Shown: positions 1 to 11,624, numbered from the stretch's first letter. The stretch is DNA of 64,000 bases from Prochlorococcus sp. AG-363-P19 (GCA_003280055.1 QCGG01000007.1:1-64000); one strand, 5' to 3'. The notes: generated from the letters alone by a model not told the origin. Numbers and translations are program-made.

Positions 1-228
1 CCTTAGATCGAGTAAGTGATGATGAATTTCTTTTTGCTGTTCTTCTGAAGGGGTGGCAGTGCCTATGTTCATTCCTTGGTATAACTGGCGAGAGTCGACA
101 TTGATAATTCGCAAGTCGAGTTCCTTTGCAATTTCAATTGCCAATTTGGTTTTTCCGCTAGCAGTAGGGCCTAAAAGAACAATTACTAATGAATCTTTTG
201 TTTGCTTATTGCTTTGAGGCGTTCTCAT
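1..228 (-). CDS. miaA: tRNA dimethylallyltransferase MiaA (N-terminal part)
   Basis: MiaA transfers a dimethylallyl group to adenosine 37 of tRNAs that read codons starting with U. Only the first 76 codons lie in the window; the rest runs off the left edge. Reading the minus strand from the ATG at 228-226 gives the P-loop GPTASGKT near residues 20-27, then [14 protein letters not shown], the substrate-binding signature of the family, followed by HHHLLD. The gene is divergent from gyrB with about 160 bases between them. It is too short for the standard ORF cut-off here because it is cut by the window edge. Confidence 0.9.
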   Translation of the reverse strand, partial: MRTPQSNKQTKDSLVIVLLGPTASGKTKLAIEIAKELDLRIINVDSRQLYQGMNIGTATPSEEQQKEIHHHLLDLR

Positions 229-388
229 TGTTTGAAAGATTGGTTTTGGTTCATCCTTTGAGGAAACAATTCCTTTGAGTGCATTGCGAGCGCCTTAGGA
301 GTAGCGGTGTTAAATTGCTTATGCAAGGTTGAGGGCTCTCAACTATGAGGCCTATTAGAACGCCCTTCCTTGGTGCTGGATTTCCCGA

Positions 389-2357
<1,969 letters not shown>

Positions 2358-2366
2358 ATATATTTA

Positions 2367-2690
2367 ATGGTTCTTATATTTCGCTGGGGTTGGATATTAG
2401 GAATTGCATTGCTTGCACCTATAGCATTGCCTGCAGGGGGTGGGCAACTCCTCCCTCCACATGTTCGTTTTCGCAAGTCTTCTGATCCTTTTTTAACTAT
2501 AAAGTCTGCACATTTGCGAGAGATTCCACTCCCGCAAGCGCCAAGTGTTAGATCCTTACCAGTGGGTACACCATTCAAAATTCTGAGATCATGGCACAGT
2601 TCAGATGGTAAGCAATGGATTCATATTCGAGTTTTAATTGATGATAGTTATGGTTTGCATTCTTTTAAAAATGGATGGCTAGATGTTTAA
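2367..2690 (+). CDS. Small exported SH3-like protein, unknown function
   Basis: A 107-residue protein that starts 10 bases after the gyrB stop and overlaps crcB1 by 8 bases, so it is probably cotranscribed with both. Residues 3-23 are hydrophobic (WGWILGIALLAPIALPAGG) and look like a signal peptide. The rest (HLREIPLPQAPSVRSLPVGTP, then W and GLH-like segments) resembles a bacterial SH3 domain of the kind found in periplasmic and cell-wall proteins. I infer an exported protein of unknown job; the SH3 assignment is by pattern only. Confidence 0.6.
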   Translation: MVLIFRWGWILGIALLAPIALPAGGGQLLPPHVRFRKSSDPFLTIKSAHLREIPLPQAPSVRSLPVGTPFKILRSWHSSDGKQWIHIRVLIDDSYGLHSFKNGWLDV

Positions 2691-3081
2691 TGAGAATATA
2701 GTTTTCTCTAGGTTTATATTAGTCTCGATTGGTTCGATAATAGGAACTTGGATTCGATTTAATGTAGTTAGTTATTTTCAAAGAATCCATGGTAGAGGTA
2801 GTTTTGGGACTTTTGCTGTAAATATTTCTGCGTCTTTTTTTCTGGGACTATGTATCACGATGGACCCGTTATCTTTTGAGAAGGAACATCTAGCCCCTTT
2901 CTATTTGTTTTTTTGTGTAGGTCTCTTTGGAAGCATGAGTACATTCTCATCATTTGTTCTAGATGTGATGAAAAGTTTTATTGAGAAACGCTTTAAAGAC
3001 TCTTTGATAATTCTTTTTCATTCTTTGACCTTTGGACTGTTGGCTATTCGCCTTGGCTACTTTCTTTCTAATGGCTACTAG
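2683..3081 (+). CDS. crcB1: CrcB/Fluc fluoride channel subunit, first of a tandem pair
   Basis: CrcB (Fluc) proteins are dual-topology membrane channels that expel fluoride. This 132-residue protein has four hydrophobic segments and the family pattern GSIIGTWIRF near the N-terminus, an FAVNISASFFLG segment matching the GT-hxVNxxG motif, and FGSMSTFSSF in the third helix, where the two Phe residues line the pore. It overlaps the upstream exported protein by 8 bases and the second crcB by 11. Single Fluc genes form homodimers, whereas adjacent pairs usually encode the two halves of a heterodimer. Confidence 0.88.
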   Translation: MFNENIVFSRFILVSIGSIIGTWIRFNVVSYFQRIHGRGSFGTFAVNISASFFLGLCITMDPLSFEKEHLAPFYLFFCVGLFGSMSTFSSFVLDVMKSFIEKRFKDSLIILFHSLTFGLLAIRLGYFLSNGY

Positions 3082-3448
3082 AAAGAGATTGATATATAGT
3101 CAACTTGTTAGATTTTCTTTTCTGTGTTTAGGGGGTATTCTCGGCGCATTACTGAGGTTCCAGATTGGAGATACTTTCCTGGTAAATATTATCGGCTCGG
3201 CAATTTTAGGTTTCTTTTTTGCTTTTGAGCTCAAGAAAAAGTATTATCTAATGATTGCAGTTGGCTTTTGTGGATCAATCACTTCTTTTAGTGGCTTGAT
3301 GCTTGATTTATTAAATCTTTTATTTTCGTATAATATATTTGGATTTTTTGAACTTTTAGTTTTTCAACTCGTTTTCGCATTTCTTGCTGCATTTTTGGGT
3401 TTTTTTCTGGGGCAATATTTATTCAGACAAAGCCCCTTCAATAGCTGA
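3071..3448 (+). CDS. crcB2: CrcB/Fluc fluoride channel subunit, second of a tandem pair
   Basis: A 125-residue four-helix Fluc subunit: GGILGALLRFQIGD, LVNIIGSAILGF and CGSITSFSGLM correspond to the conserved Arg/Phe, Asn and STFS regions of the family. I start at ATG 3071, which overlaps the first crcB by 11 bases, because an upstream in-frame start at 3032 would only add residues read through crcB1. Together with crcB1 it probably forms an antiparallel heterodimeric channel. Its last 30 bases overlap the 3' end of the convergent glutathione peroxidase gene. Confidence 0.88.
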   Translation: MATRKRLIYSQLVRFSFLCLGGILGALLRFQIGDTFLVNIIGSAILGFFFAFELKKKYYLMIAVGFCGSITSFSGLMLDLLNLLFSYNIFGFFELLVFQLVFAFLAAFLGFFLGQYLFRQSPFNS

Positions 3449-3898
3449 CATTATTTCATTACTTTCTGGCTCTACACCACTTTTAAAGCGAACAATTACG
3501 TTTCCGGTTTTGCCAACTAAAAACTTCTCAAAGTTCCACTCTACATCTCCAATAGGCTCAGCTTTGGTAAGAGTTGTATAAGGCTCTGTTGTTGCATCTT
3601 TTGCATGTACTTTTTCAAATATCTCGAAAGTCGCGTTAAAAGTCGTTTGACAGAAGTTTTTTATTTCTTCAACGCTTCCAGGTTCCTGGCCTCCAAAGTC
3701 ATTGCAAGGAAATCCCAGAACCGTTAGACCCAATGGTCCATATTTATCCTGTAGTGCCTGAAGTCCTGCATATTGCTTAGTGAATCCACAACGGCTGGCT
3801 AGATTCACTATTAGCAGTACTTTGCCTTTGTAGTCTCCTAATGGCTTTTCTGTTCCATCGGAAGCTTTGACGACGACAGTGCTGACGTTTATGTCCAT
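3419..3898 (-). CDS. gpx: Glutathione peroxidase family protein
   Basis: This 159-residue protein of the GPX family reduces peroxides using a redox-active cysteine; cyanobacterial members often use NADPH or thioredoxin rather than glutathione. The peroxidatic Cys is in NLASRCGFTKQY (family signature), followed by LGFPCNDFGGQEPG and the WNFEKFLV tryptophan region. It has Cys rather than selenocysteine. It is divergent from mgtE and convergent with crcB2, with which it shares 30 bases at the 3' ends. Confidence 0.92.
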   Translation of the reverse strand: MDINVSTVVVKASDGTEKPLGDYKGKVLLIVNLASRCGFTKQYAGLQALQDKYGPLGLTVLGFPCNDFGGQEPGSVEEIKNFCQTTFNATFEIFEKVHAKDATTEPYTTLTKAEPIGDVEWNFEKFLVGKTGNVIVRFKSGVEPESNEIMSAIEGALSE

Positions 3899-3970
3899 TA
3901 TTTTGGTTGAGAAAATACGAGCTTAGTGTTGGTAAAGCCATACACTTAATAAAGCCTATATGGTTTGCCC

Positions 3971-5389
3971 ATGAATCAGGAGATAGGGCTGCCAGGTCAT
4001 GGTGCATCAGTAGTCAATGATCCTCAGCTGGCAGAGGTTGTTGCTGATGAGTTGAAGGCTTTGCTTTCTAATGGAAATTATGATTCTGCGAAGACTCTGC
4101 TTCAGCCTATTCAACCAGTAGATATCGCTGAGGCGATTGGCTTTCTTCCGTTGCTCTTGCAGGCTTTTGCTTTCAGACTTTTAAGTAAAAATGAGGCAAT
4201 TGAGGTATATGAATATTTAGACCCTGGTGTTCAGCAGAGCTTGTTGGACAGGCTGCGCTCTAGCGAGGTTCTTGAATTGGTTGAGGAGATGTCACCTGAT
4301 GACAGGGTCCAACTGTTTGACGAGTTGCCAGCAAAAGTCGTGCGCAAGTTGTTGGCTGAATTAAGTCCTTCTGAGAGAAGAGTTACGGCACAACTCCTTG
4401 GTTATGAGGCAGAGACCGCCGGAAGGTTAATGACACCGGAATTTATTGATCTCAAGGAATTTCATAGTGCAGCGCAAGCTCTCACTATTGTTCGCAGAAT
4501 GGCTACACAGACTGAGACTATTTACAGTCTTTATGTCACAGATGGACAAAGACATCTGACGGGAATCCTTTCGTTAAGGGATCTAGTTACCGCAGATCCG
4601 GAAGCCCGTATTGGTGATGTGATGACTAGGGAGGTAGTTAACGTCTCTACCGATACTGATCAGGAAGAGGTTGCAAGGGCAATTCAGCGGTATGACTTTC
4701 TTGCAGTACCAGTAGTTGATCGAGAACAGAGACTTGTTGGGATTGTGACTGTTGATGATGTCATTGATGTAATTGAGCAGGAAGCAACAAGAGATTTATA
4801 TGCGGCTGGAGCAGTTCAGGCAGGAGATGAAGATGATTATTTTCAAAGTAATTTGTTTGTAGTTGCTCGAAGAAGGGTTGTTTGGCTGGCTGTACTTGTC
4901 TTTGCAAATGGCTTTACTACGCAAGTTATTGCAATGAATGATCTTGTGCTTAAGCAGGTTGTTTTATTGGCGGCATTTATTCCTCTTTTAATAGGTACGG
5001 GAGGGAATGTTGGTGCTCAAAGCTCTACTGTTGTAATTAGAGGTTTAAGTACTCAGAGAATTCAAGCTTTAGGACCATTTAAGGCAATTGGTCGAGAGGC
5101 TATAGCTGGCGCAATATTGGGATTATTAATGTTGGTTGTGGTAGTTCCTTTCGCATGGTGGAGAGGTGAAGGACCTCTTGTTGGTGCGGCTGTTGGAATC
5201 AGTCTTATGGCAATAACCACCCTTGCTGCAACAGCAGGAGCTGCTTTGCCATTGGTCTTTGATCGTATGGGCTTAGATCCTGCATTAATGTCCGCACCAT
5301 TTATTACCACTGCAACTGATGTCGCAGGAGTGCTGATTTATTTGCGAACTGCAGCATGGCTCCTTAGGTATACAGGTCACACTACCTAG
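3971..5389 (+). CDS. mgtE: Magnesium transporter MgtE
   Basis: MgtE is a dimeric inner-membrane Mg2+ channel gated by cytoplasmic Mg2+. The protein has the expected order: MgtE N domain (about residues 30-135, MSPDDRVQLFDELPAKVVRKLL), two CBS domains (about 140-260, including AGRLMTPEF and VPVVDREQRLVGIVTVDD), then five membrane helices (about 285-470) with the IPLLIGTGGNVGAQ pore motif. Length is 472 residues, normal for the family. I prefer ATG 3971; an in-frame TTG lies two codons upstream at 3965. Confidence 0.94.
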   Translation: MNQEIGLPGHGASVVNDPQLAEVVADELKALLSNGNYDSAKTLLQPIQPVDIAEAIGFLPLLLQAFAFRLLSKNEAIEVYEYLDPGVQQSLLDRLRSSEVLELVEEMSPDDRVQLFDELPAKVVRKLLAELSPSERRVTAQLLGYEAETAGRLMTPEFIDLKEFHSAAQALTIVRRMATQTETIYSLYVTDGQRHLTGILSLRDLVTADPEARIGDVMTREVVNVSTDTDQEEVARAIQRYDFLAVPVVDREQRLVGIVTVDDVIDVIEQEATRDLYAAGAVQAGDEDDYFQSNLFVVARRRVVWLAVLVFANGFTTQVIAMNDLVLKQVVLLAAFIPLLIGTGGNVGAQSSTVVIRGLSTQRIQALGPFKAIGREAIAGAILGLLMLVVVVPFAWWRGEGPLVGAAVGISLMAITTLAATAGAALPLVFDRMGLDPALMSAPFITTATDVAGVLIYLRTAAWLLRYTGHTT

Positions 5390-5398
5390 TGGGTATTT

Positions 5399-5424
5399 AT
5401 ACCTAAAAAAAGGTCTTTAGGTAT
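5399..5424 (+). terminator. Stem-loop after mgtE
   Basis: The arms ATACCTAAA (5399-5407) and TTTAGGTAT (5416-5424) form a perfect 9-base-pair stem with an 8-base loop, 10 bases after the mgtE stop, followed by a pyrimidine-rich stretch. It probably ends mgtE transcription. The T tract is weak, so it could also act in the leader of the sigma factor gene. Confidence 0.55.
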
Positions 5425-5473
5425 CGTCTTTACACTTCTTAGTAGTACGCTTTACATATTGCAATAAAAAGCC

Positions 5474-6481
5474 GTGTCCACCCTTCAGATGTCTAAGGAA
5501 TCTTTTCAGGCTCCTGCTAAGCAGTCCAAGTATTTTGGTGGTGATATAGATCTAGTGAGTTCATACTTGCGAGATATTGGACGTGTGCCTTTATTGACTA
5601 ACGATCAAGAAATCACCTTGGGCAGACAGGTTCAGGAGTTAGTTCTATTAGAACAGCTGGAAACCGACTTAGAAGGCAAAATTGGTGCAAAGCCCAGCCT
5701 TGATGAACTTTCTCAAGCTTTAGGTCTCTCGGTAGCTCAAGTCAAGAAAAAGCTTAAAGCTGGGCGACGGGCTAAGGAACGCATGGTGGCTGCCAATTTG
5801 CGATTAGTTGTAAGTGTTGCGAAGAAATACACCAAAAGGAATATGGAGCTTTTGGATTTAATTCAGGAAGGAACTATAGGTTTGGTTAGAGGTGTAGAGA
5901 AATTTGACCCTACTCGTGGTTATAAGTTTTCTACTTACGCTTATTGGTGGATTAGACAAGGTATAACAAGGGCTTTGGCTGAGAAAAGCAGGACAATTCG
6001 GTTACCGATTCATATTACTGAAATGCTAAATAAGCTGAAGAAAGGTCAAAGAGAATTAAGTCAAGAGCTTTCCAGAACTCCTACTCTTGCTGAACTAGCT
6101 CAATATGTTGAACTCCCAGAAGAAGAGGTTAAAGAATTGATGTGCCGAGCAAGTCAGCCAGTGAGTTTGGAAAAAAAAGTAGGCGATGGAGATGACACTA
6201 TTCTTCTTGATTTACTTCCTGGAGAAGAAAGTTTGCCTCATGAAACAGTCGAGTCTAATTGCATGAAGAGTGATATCAATGCGTTAATAGAGCAATTGCC
6301 AGAATTGCAAAGTAGTGTTTTACGAAAGAGATATGGTATTGATGGCGATGCTCCAATGACTCTTACCGGAATAGGTAGAGATTTGGGAATGAGTCGTGAT
6401 CGGGTTCGTAATCTGGAGCGTGATGGATTAAGACTTTTGAGGAAAACTAGTCAGTCATTTGATTCGTATCTGGCAGCTTGA
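5474..6481 (+). CDS. Group 2 RNA polymerase sigma factor (RpoD-like)
   Basis: A 335-residue sigma-70 family protein without region 1.1, typical of cyanobacterial group 2 (non-essential, stress or light responsive) sigma factors. Region 1.2 is DLVSSYLRDIGRVPLLT; region 2 includes ANLRLVVSVAKKY and YAYWWIRQGITRAL (-10 recognition); region 3 follows, and region 4 is MTLTGIGRDLGMSRDRVRNL (-35 recognition). The called start is GTG 5474; ATG 5489 is an alternative. Its 3' end overlaps the convergent hydrolase gene by 31 bases. Confidence 0.9.
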   Translation: MSTLQMSKESFQAPAKQSKYFGGDIDLVSSYLRDIGRVPLLTNDQEITLGRQVQELVLLEQLETDLEGKIGAKPSLDELSQALGLSVAQVKKKLKAGRRAKERMVAANLRLVVSVAKKYTKRNMELLDLIQEGTIGLVRGVEKFDPTRGYKFSTYAYWWIRQGITRALAEKSRTIRLPIHITEMLNKLKKGQRELSQELSRTPTLAELAQYVELPEEEVKELMCRASQPVSLEKKVGDGDDTILLDLLPGEESLPHETVESNCMKSDINALIEQLPELQSSVLRKRYGIDGDAPMTLTGIGRDLGMSRDRVRNLERDGLRLLRKTSQSFDSYLAA

Positions 6482-7401
6482 ATTATTTTTAATAAGAGAG
6501 GGTTTACTATTTCTGGCCTTTCATCGTGAGGACAATGACCCGCCTCTTTTACAATTTCAAGTGATTTAATACATTGGATAGATTTGGCCCATTTCTGAGC
6601 TAGTTCTATTGGTTCCCAAGGATCTTTTTCTCCCCAAATTAAGTGAACTGGTATGTTATTTTCTGCCATCAAGTCTGGAGCTAAATGGTCATTAAAAAGG
6701 TTTATGAAACCTCGAAAAGATTCTGCTGCACCTTCTTTTTGACTTGGTGAATGTAGTAGCTTAATAAGCTCTTTGTCTATATTTGATCCGCTTGGGTAAG
6801 CTTGTAGAAGCACTTTGGTGATCACTGTTCGATTGGCTGCATTTCTGAAGAGACTATTACTTAGCCATCTTTGTCTTACTATGGTCTTTAGCAAAGGTCT
6901 AATTATATTCATCCAGTAACTTTGTTCGCCAAGACGCTTGTCATCCATGGTTCTTTGAGCGCAGTTGATAAGAATCAATTCTTTACATTGATCTTCTAAT
7001 TGTTTTGCTGCAGTTAGTGCAACTATAGCTCCAATAGAATTGCCTATTAGAATTACTTTGTCTTTGATAATCTCCTTACAGAAATCATTTATTTGAGTCC
7101 CCCAAGAATCAAAGCAATAACAAAAACTTCCTACATCTTTAAATTCATCCTTAAGGCTAGCTCTTGGCTTACTGCTACTACCAAAGCCAATTAAATCAAT
7201 TGCATAACAGTTAGTGTTTTTTGCTATGAAATTTTGATTATGTCGCCAGTGTTCTTTGCAAGCACCAAATCCATGTATTAATAAAACTGTAGGGAGTTGA
7301 TTGTTCGTTGAACCTTGCTTATTCCAAGCTACTTTGAGCTTTTTCCATTCCCAGACCTCTTCTTTTACAGGGTTAGATATTTGCGATAGATTATTTAACA
7401 T
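6451..7401 (-). CDS. Alpha/beta hydrolase
   Basis: A 316-residue alpha/beta-hydrolase fold protein. It has the oxyanion region LLIHGFGACKEHWRH, the nucleophile elbow GNSIGA, the acid in WGEKDPWEP and the catalytic His in EAGHCPHDE. The same motif set appears in the paralogue at 40103-41050, and resembles the chloroplast pheophytinase and haloalkane dehalogenase-like group. The substrate cannot be told from sequence. It is convergent with the sigma factor gene and divergent from mutY with only 32 bases between starts. Confidence 0.85.
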   Translation of the reverse strand: MLNNLSQISNPVKEEVWEWKKLKVAWNKQGSTNNQLPTVLLIHGFGACKEHWRHNQNFIAKNTNCYAIDLIGFGSSSKPRASLKDEFKDVGSFCYCFDSWGTQINDFCKEIIKDKVILIGNSIGAIVALTAAKQLEDQCKELILINCAQRTMDDKRLGEQSYWMNIIRPLLKTIVRQRWLSNSLFRNAANRTVITKVLLQAYPSGSNIDKELIKLLHSPSQKEGAAESFRGFINLFNDHLAPDLMAENNIPVHLIWGEKDPWEPIELAQKWAKSIQCIKSLEIVKEAGHCPHDERPEIVNPLLLKIIQAARYESND

Positions 7402-7433
7402 ATCTTAAGATTGAAATGTAAAATAGTTAGGTT

Positions 7434-8624
7434 TTGATTAATCATCAATTCGTTGACTTCGCTAATATTATAAAAGATTCTTTACGTAAAATCGCAATTG
7501 ATTTTCAAAGTGATAGCTCCTTGAAGGAGTTGCGCTTCAGGATCTTGGACTGGTGGGCTTTGCATGGACGGCATGATTTGCCCTGGAAAAAATTATCTAA
7601 TTCTAATGATTTCATCCAAGATAGTTGCCAAGAATTAGATCCATATTCAATTTGGATTGCTGAGGTCATGCTCCAGCAGACACAGGTTGTAGTGATGTTG
7701 CCTTTTTGGAAAAATTGGATGTCTATTTTCCCAAATGTTCATTTACTATCTCAAGCACCTTTAGACAAGGTTCTGTTTCTATGGCAAGGACTAGGTTATT
7801 ACTCAAGAGCACATCACATTCATCATGCTTCAATTCAATTACGAGGGACAGATTGGCCGCGTACTTTGGAGGAATGGATGGTTTTGCCAGGAATAGGCCG
7901 CACTACTGCTGGAAGTATTTTGTCTAGTGCATTTAATTTGCCTTTTCCAATACTTGATGGCAATGTCCGTCGTATTTTTGCTCGATTGACAGCATGTAGA
8001 GAGTATCCATCAGCAAGTCTTGATTCACATTTTTGGCGATTAAGTATTTTATTGTTAGATAAAGCACGACCAAGAGATTTCAATCAAGCTCTAATGGATC
8101 TAGGGGCTTTGGTTTGTACCAATCGCAATCCGAAATGTTCTTTATGCCCTTTAACTCAAAGTTGTTCTGCTTATGCTATTCAGGAGCCTTGTAGTTTTCC
8201 AATGAAAAAGAATTCAAGAAAATTATCTATTCAGCTAATAGGTGTTGGAGTCATTTTTAATGAGAGGGATGAGGTTCTGATAGACCAACGACTAAATGAG
8301 GGTCTTTTGGGAGGAATGTGGGAGTTTCCAGGTGGAAAGCAAGAAGCTGGGGAGCTTATCGAACAGACAATTTCACGTGAAATTACTGAAGAATTGGCTA
8401 TAGAGGTTAAAGTTGGTCAAGAACTAATTTCCTTTGTTCATACTTATAGTCATAAACGATTGCGTTTTGTTGTTCATATATGCAAACTAGTTTCAGGTGT
8501 GCCTCAGCCCTTAGCTAGTCAGCAAGTAAAATGGATTGATCCATGTTCTTTAAGTGCATACGCCTTTCCATCAGCTAATGCAAAGATAATTAAGGCTTTA
8601 ATGAATTATCTAGAGACGAATTAA
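7434..8624 (+). CDS. mutY: A/G-specific adenine glycosylase MutY
   Basis: MutY removes adenine mispaired with 8-oxoguanine. The N-terminal helix-hairpin-helix glycosylase domain contains VMLQQTQVV, GLGYYSRAHHIH and LPGIGRTTAGSI with the catalytic Asp following in the FPILDGNVRR segment. The four iron-sulfur ligands are in CTNRNPKCSLCPLTQSC (C-x6-C-x2-C-x5-C). The C-terminal part is a NUDIX-like 8-oxoG recognition domain (LGGMWEFPGGKQEAGE). The start is TTG 7434, and the first in-frame ATG is far inside the protein. Length of 396 residues is normal. Confidence 0.92.
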   Translation: MINHQFVDFANIIKDSLRKIAIDFQSDSSLKELRFRILDWWALHGRHDLPWKKLSNSNDFIQDSCQELDPYSIWIAEVMLQQTQVVVMLPFWKNWMSIFPNVHLLSQAPLDKVLFLWQGLGYYSRAHHIHHASIQLRGTDWPRTLEEWMVLPGIGRTTAGSILSSAFNLPFPILDGNVRRIFARLTACREYPSASLDSHFWRLSILLLDKARPRDFNQALMDLGALVCTNRNPKCSLCPLTQSCSAYAIQEPCSFPMKKNSRKLSIQLIGVGVIFNERDEVLIDQRLNEGLLGGMWEFPGGKQEAGELIEQTISREITEELAIEVKVGQELISFVHTYSHKRLRFVVHICKLVSGVPQPLASQQVKWIDPCSLSAYAFPSANAKIIKALMNYLETN

Positions 8625-8680
8625 GCTTGATTTATGGGTTGATCTAATCAATTCTTCAAATTCAAATTTCAATTTTTCCA

Positions 8681-9688
8681 GTGATTCACAGCTTGCCATC
8701 CGTTATATGCTTTGGGGAAGCCTTAGTAGACCGACTGGGCCCTTTAGGGGGCGATCCATCAAGAGATAAACCTTGCGATGACTGTTTTGGCGGTGCGCCT
8801 GCCAATGTCGCTTGTGGTCTCGCCAGATTAGGAACAGATGTAGCTTTCATAGGGCGTCTCGGTAATGATGATATTGGAAAAGATTTTCGTCAATTGATGA
8901 TTTCTAGAGGAGTTAACCTTATTGGTTTACAGGTAGATTTTCATAGACCTAGTCGAATTGTTTTAGTTCGTAGAAATAAAAAAGGTGAGAGAACTTTCTA
9001 TGGGTTTGCTGGTGATCAAGGTGATGGTTTTGCGGATCAAGCGATTGATTTATATCAGCTTCAAGTTGTTTTTGAAAAATTACTTCAAAAGGCGACCTGG
9101 TTGTTAATTGGCTCTATTCCTCTGGCAAGTAAAATGTCTCGTAAGACTTTGATTTGGTTAGTGAAAATGTCTAGAAAAAAACAAATAAATCTGGCATTAG
9201 ATATAAATTGGCGTCCAACTTTTTGGAATTCTAAATCTTCTCCTTCTGCCGGTCCTGATTCATCAGCTCTTGAAGAGATACAATATCTTATTGATCATGC
9301 ATCTTTGTTAAAACTCGCAAGGGAGGAGGCTGATTGGTTTTTTGATAATGATGATCCAAAAGTAATATCATCCCTGCTTGCAAATAATCCAGATGTAGTG
9401 ATTACCGATGGAGCTAATCCTATTAAGTGGTTCATCGGAAGGGAAATCGGAATAACAGAGGTTCAAGCTCCAGATGTTGTGATTGATACAACTGGTGCTG
9501 GTGATTCATTTACAGCTGGCTTGTTGCATAAATTAGTAGATAATTCTTACCCTACAAATAGTTCACTTGACCTAAAGGCTGCGGTTAATTTTGCTAGTGG
9601 ATGTGGTGCTATTACATGTAGTGCGTCTGGTGCTATTTCTCCTCAACCTACTAAATTAGAAGTTGAGAGATTTCTGAATTATACTTGA
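8681..9688 (+). CDS. Fructokinase / PfkB-family sugar kinase
   Basis: A 335-residue ribokinase-family (PfkB) sugar kinase, most like fructokinases, which phosphorylate fructose to fructose-6-phosphate. It has the N-terminal GEALVD and GGAPANVACGLARLG signatures and the C-terminal anion-hole motif DTTGAGDSFTAGLL with the catalytic Asp. The start is GTG 8681. The exact sugar is inferred. The 3' end overlaps the convergent tsaE gene by 10 bases. Confidence 0.85.
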   Translation: MIHSLPSVICFGEALVDRLGPLGGDPSRDKPCDDCFGGAPANVACGLARLGTDVAFIGRLGNDDIGKDFRQLMISRGVNLIGLQVDFHRPSRIVLVRRNKKGERTFYGFAGDQGDGFADQAIDLYQLQVVFEKLLQKATWLLIGSIPLASKMSRKTLIWLVKMSRKKQINLALDINWRPTFWNSKSSPSAGPDSSALEEIQYLIDHASLLKLAREEADWFFDNDDPKVISSLLANNPDVVITDGANPIKWFIGREIGITEVQAPDVVIDTTGAGDSFTAGLLHKLVDNSYPTNSSLDLKAAVNFASGCGAITCSASGAISPQPTKLEVERFLNYT

Positions 9689-10125
9689 GGTCTTTTTATA
9701 TAAGCTATGCGGCCACCATTAGGCTCATAATCTAATTCTATAATCCAGGCGTCAGGTATTTCTAGTTCTAGTCTTTCTGGCCATTCTATGGCCAAAATAG
9801 ATCTGTGTAAGAGTGCTTCTTCTTCTTCTTGCAGAAATAATTCATTTGCAGAATCAGGATCTTCCAACCGATATAGATCTATATGAACCAATAAGAAATG
9901 TCTCCCTTGATAATGTTGAGATAAGGCAAAGGTTGGACTTGTTATTGGCTCACAAATTTCTAAACCATTGGCAATGCCTTGAACAAGAGCTGTTTTTCCT
10001 GCACCCAGCGGACCTTTAAGGAGAAGGATTTCAAATTCGGAAAATTGTTTGACAAGGCATGCTCCCAGTCTTTGTGTACTTTCAAGATTTTTGAGGATCA
10101 AGCCTTTATCTGTAGATTGGCTCAC
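9679..10125 (-). CDS. tsaE: tRNA threonylcarbamoyladenosine biosynthesis ATPase TsaE
   Basis: TsaE is the small ATPase that cycles the TsaB-TsaD complex making t6A37 on ANN-reading tRNAs. The Walker A motif is [20 protein letters not shown] and the conserved [10 protein letters not shown] and [10 protein letters not shown] segments follow, with IEWPERL near the end. The open frame extends to 10350, but that extension runs antisense into ahcY. I choose GTG 10125, which gives 148 residues, the family's usual length, and leaves a 68-base divergent promoter region before ahcY. Confidence 0.85.
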   Translation of the reverse strand: MSQSTDKGLILKNLESTQRLGACLVKQFSEFEILLLKGPLGAGKTALVQGIANGLEICEPITSPTFALSQHYQGRHFLLVHIDLYRLEDPDSANELFLQEEEEALLHRSILAIEWPERLELEIPDAWIIELDYEPNGGRIAYIKRPQV

Positions 10126-10193
10126 AAGTGATTCGAAAGCCTTTGGGCTTTCGTAGAAATTTTTTTTCAAATTCCTTTTCGAGAGCTTTAACC

Positions 10194-11624
10194 ATGGTGG
10201 CAGCGCAGGTCTCAAATTCCACGATGCAGATAACCCCCAAGTATGTAGTAGCTGACATTGAGTTAGCTGCCTTTGGGAGGAAGGAGCTAGCAATCGCAGA
10301 AACGGAGATGCCTGGATTGATGGCACTCCGATCAAAGTATGGCGATGCAAAACCTCTTAAGGGGGCAAGAATCGCAGGAAGTTTGCATATGACGATTCAG
10401 ACTGGAGTCTTAATAGAAACTCTTGTTGCTCTTGGTGCTGAGGTCCGTTGGGCTTCTTGCAATATTTTTTCTACACAAGACCATGCAGCTGCAGCTATAG
10501 CAGCTCAGGGAGTGCCCGTTTTTGCCATTAAAGGAGAATCTTTAGATGAATATTGGAAATTCACTCATCACATTCTCGAATGGGGTGATGGGGGAACACC
10601 CAATATGATTTTGGATGATGGCGGAGATGCTACTGGGTTGGTGATTCTTGGCTCTAAAGCCGAATCAGATCTTTCAGTATTGGATAATCCAAGTAATGAG
10701 GAAGAAGTTGCATTATTTGCTTCTATCCGCAGAAAGTTAGAGGAAGATTCATCGTTTTATTCAAGGATTAAATCAGCTATTCAAGGTGTTACAGAAGAAA
10801 CAACAACAGGCGTAGCTCGTCTTTATCAGATGCAGCAGCGAGGTGAGCTCAATTTTCCTGCAATTAATGTTAATGATTCAGTAACCAAAAGTAAGTTCGA
10901 CAATCTTTATGGCTGTAGAGAGTCTTTAGTAGATGGGATAAAAAGAGCTACTGATGTGATGGTAGCTGGAAAGGTTGCACTAGTTGTTGGTTATGGAGAT
11001 GTTGGAAAGGGATCTGCGCAATCTTTAAGAGGTTTAGGTGCAACTGTAATGATTGCAGAAATAGACCCTATTTGTGCACTTCAAGCTGCTATGGAGGGTT
11101 ATCGCGTTGTCAAATTGGAGGAAGTAGTCGAAGCTGTAGATATATTTGTGACTGCAACAGGTAATTTTCAAGTAATCCGTCATGAACACTTAGTAAGGAT
11201 GAAGGATGAGGCTATTGTTTGTAATATTGGCCATTTTGATAATGAGATTGATGTTGCTTCTTTGAAAACTTATGATTGGGAATCAATTAAGCCTCAAGTT
11301 GATCATATAACCTTACCAAGTGGAAATAGACTAATTCTTCTTGCAGAGGGAAGATTAGTTAATTTGGGTTGTGCCACGGGTCATCCAAGTTTTGTAATGA
11401 GTAATTCCTTTACAAATCAAGTTTTAGCACAAATTGAGTTATTTACTAAGAAAGAAAAATACGAAAATAAAGTTTATGTATTACCTAAGCATCTTGATGA
11501 GATGGTTGCAAGATTACATCTTGATAGAATTGGGGCAAAGTTAACAGAATTAACCGAATCTCAAGCTGAATATCTTAATGTACCAATTGAAGGCCCTTAC
11601 AAATCAGATCATTATAGATATTGA
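10194..11624 (+). CDS. ahcY: Adenosylhomocysteinase
   Basis: AhcY hydrolyses S-adenosylhomocysteine to adenosine and homocysteine, closing the methyl cycle. Recognisable segments are [16 protein letters not shown] at the N-terminus, [41 protein letters not shown] (NAD binding) and the C-terminal [20 protein letters not shown]. The end KSDHYRY is the usual C-terminus. ATG 10194 is chosen (476 residues); the frame extends upstream to GTG 10128 without similarity to the family. Confidence 0.95.
   Translation: MVAAQVSNSTMQITPKYVVADIELAAFGRKELAIAETEMPGLMALRSKYGDAKPLKGARIAGSLHMTIQTGVLIETLVALGAEVRWASCNIFSTQDHAAAAIAAQGVPVFAIKGESLDEYWKFTHHILEWGDGGTPNMILDDGGDATGLVILGSKAESDLSVLDNPSNEEEVALFASIRRKLEEDSSFYSRIKSAIQGVTEETTTGVARLYQMQQRGELNFPAINVNDSVTKSKFDNLYGCRESLVDGIKRATDVMVAGKVALVVGYGDVGKGSAQSLRGLGATVMIAEIDPICALQAAMEGYRVVKLEEVVEAVDIFVTATGNFQVIRHEHLVRMKDEAIVCNIGHFDNEIDVASLKTYDWESIKPQVDHITLPSGNRLILLAEGRLVNLGCATGHPSFVMSNSFTNQVLAQIELFTKKEKYENKVYVLPKHLDEMVARLHLDRIGAKLTELTESQAEYLNVPIEGPYKSDHYRY

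Noticed and set aside
5429-5456. Two TTTACA copies upstream of the sigma factor gene, considered as an RpaB (HLR1) site
   Set aside because: HLR1 repeats are separated by only a few bases; these are 22 bases apart.
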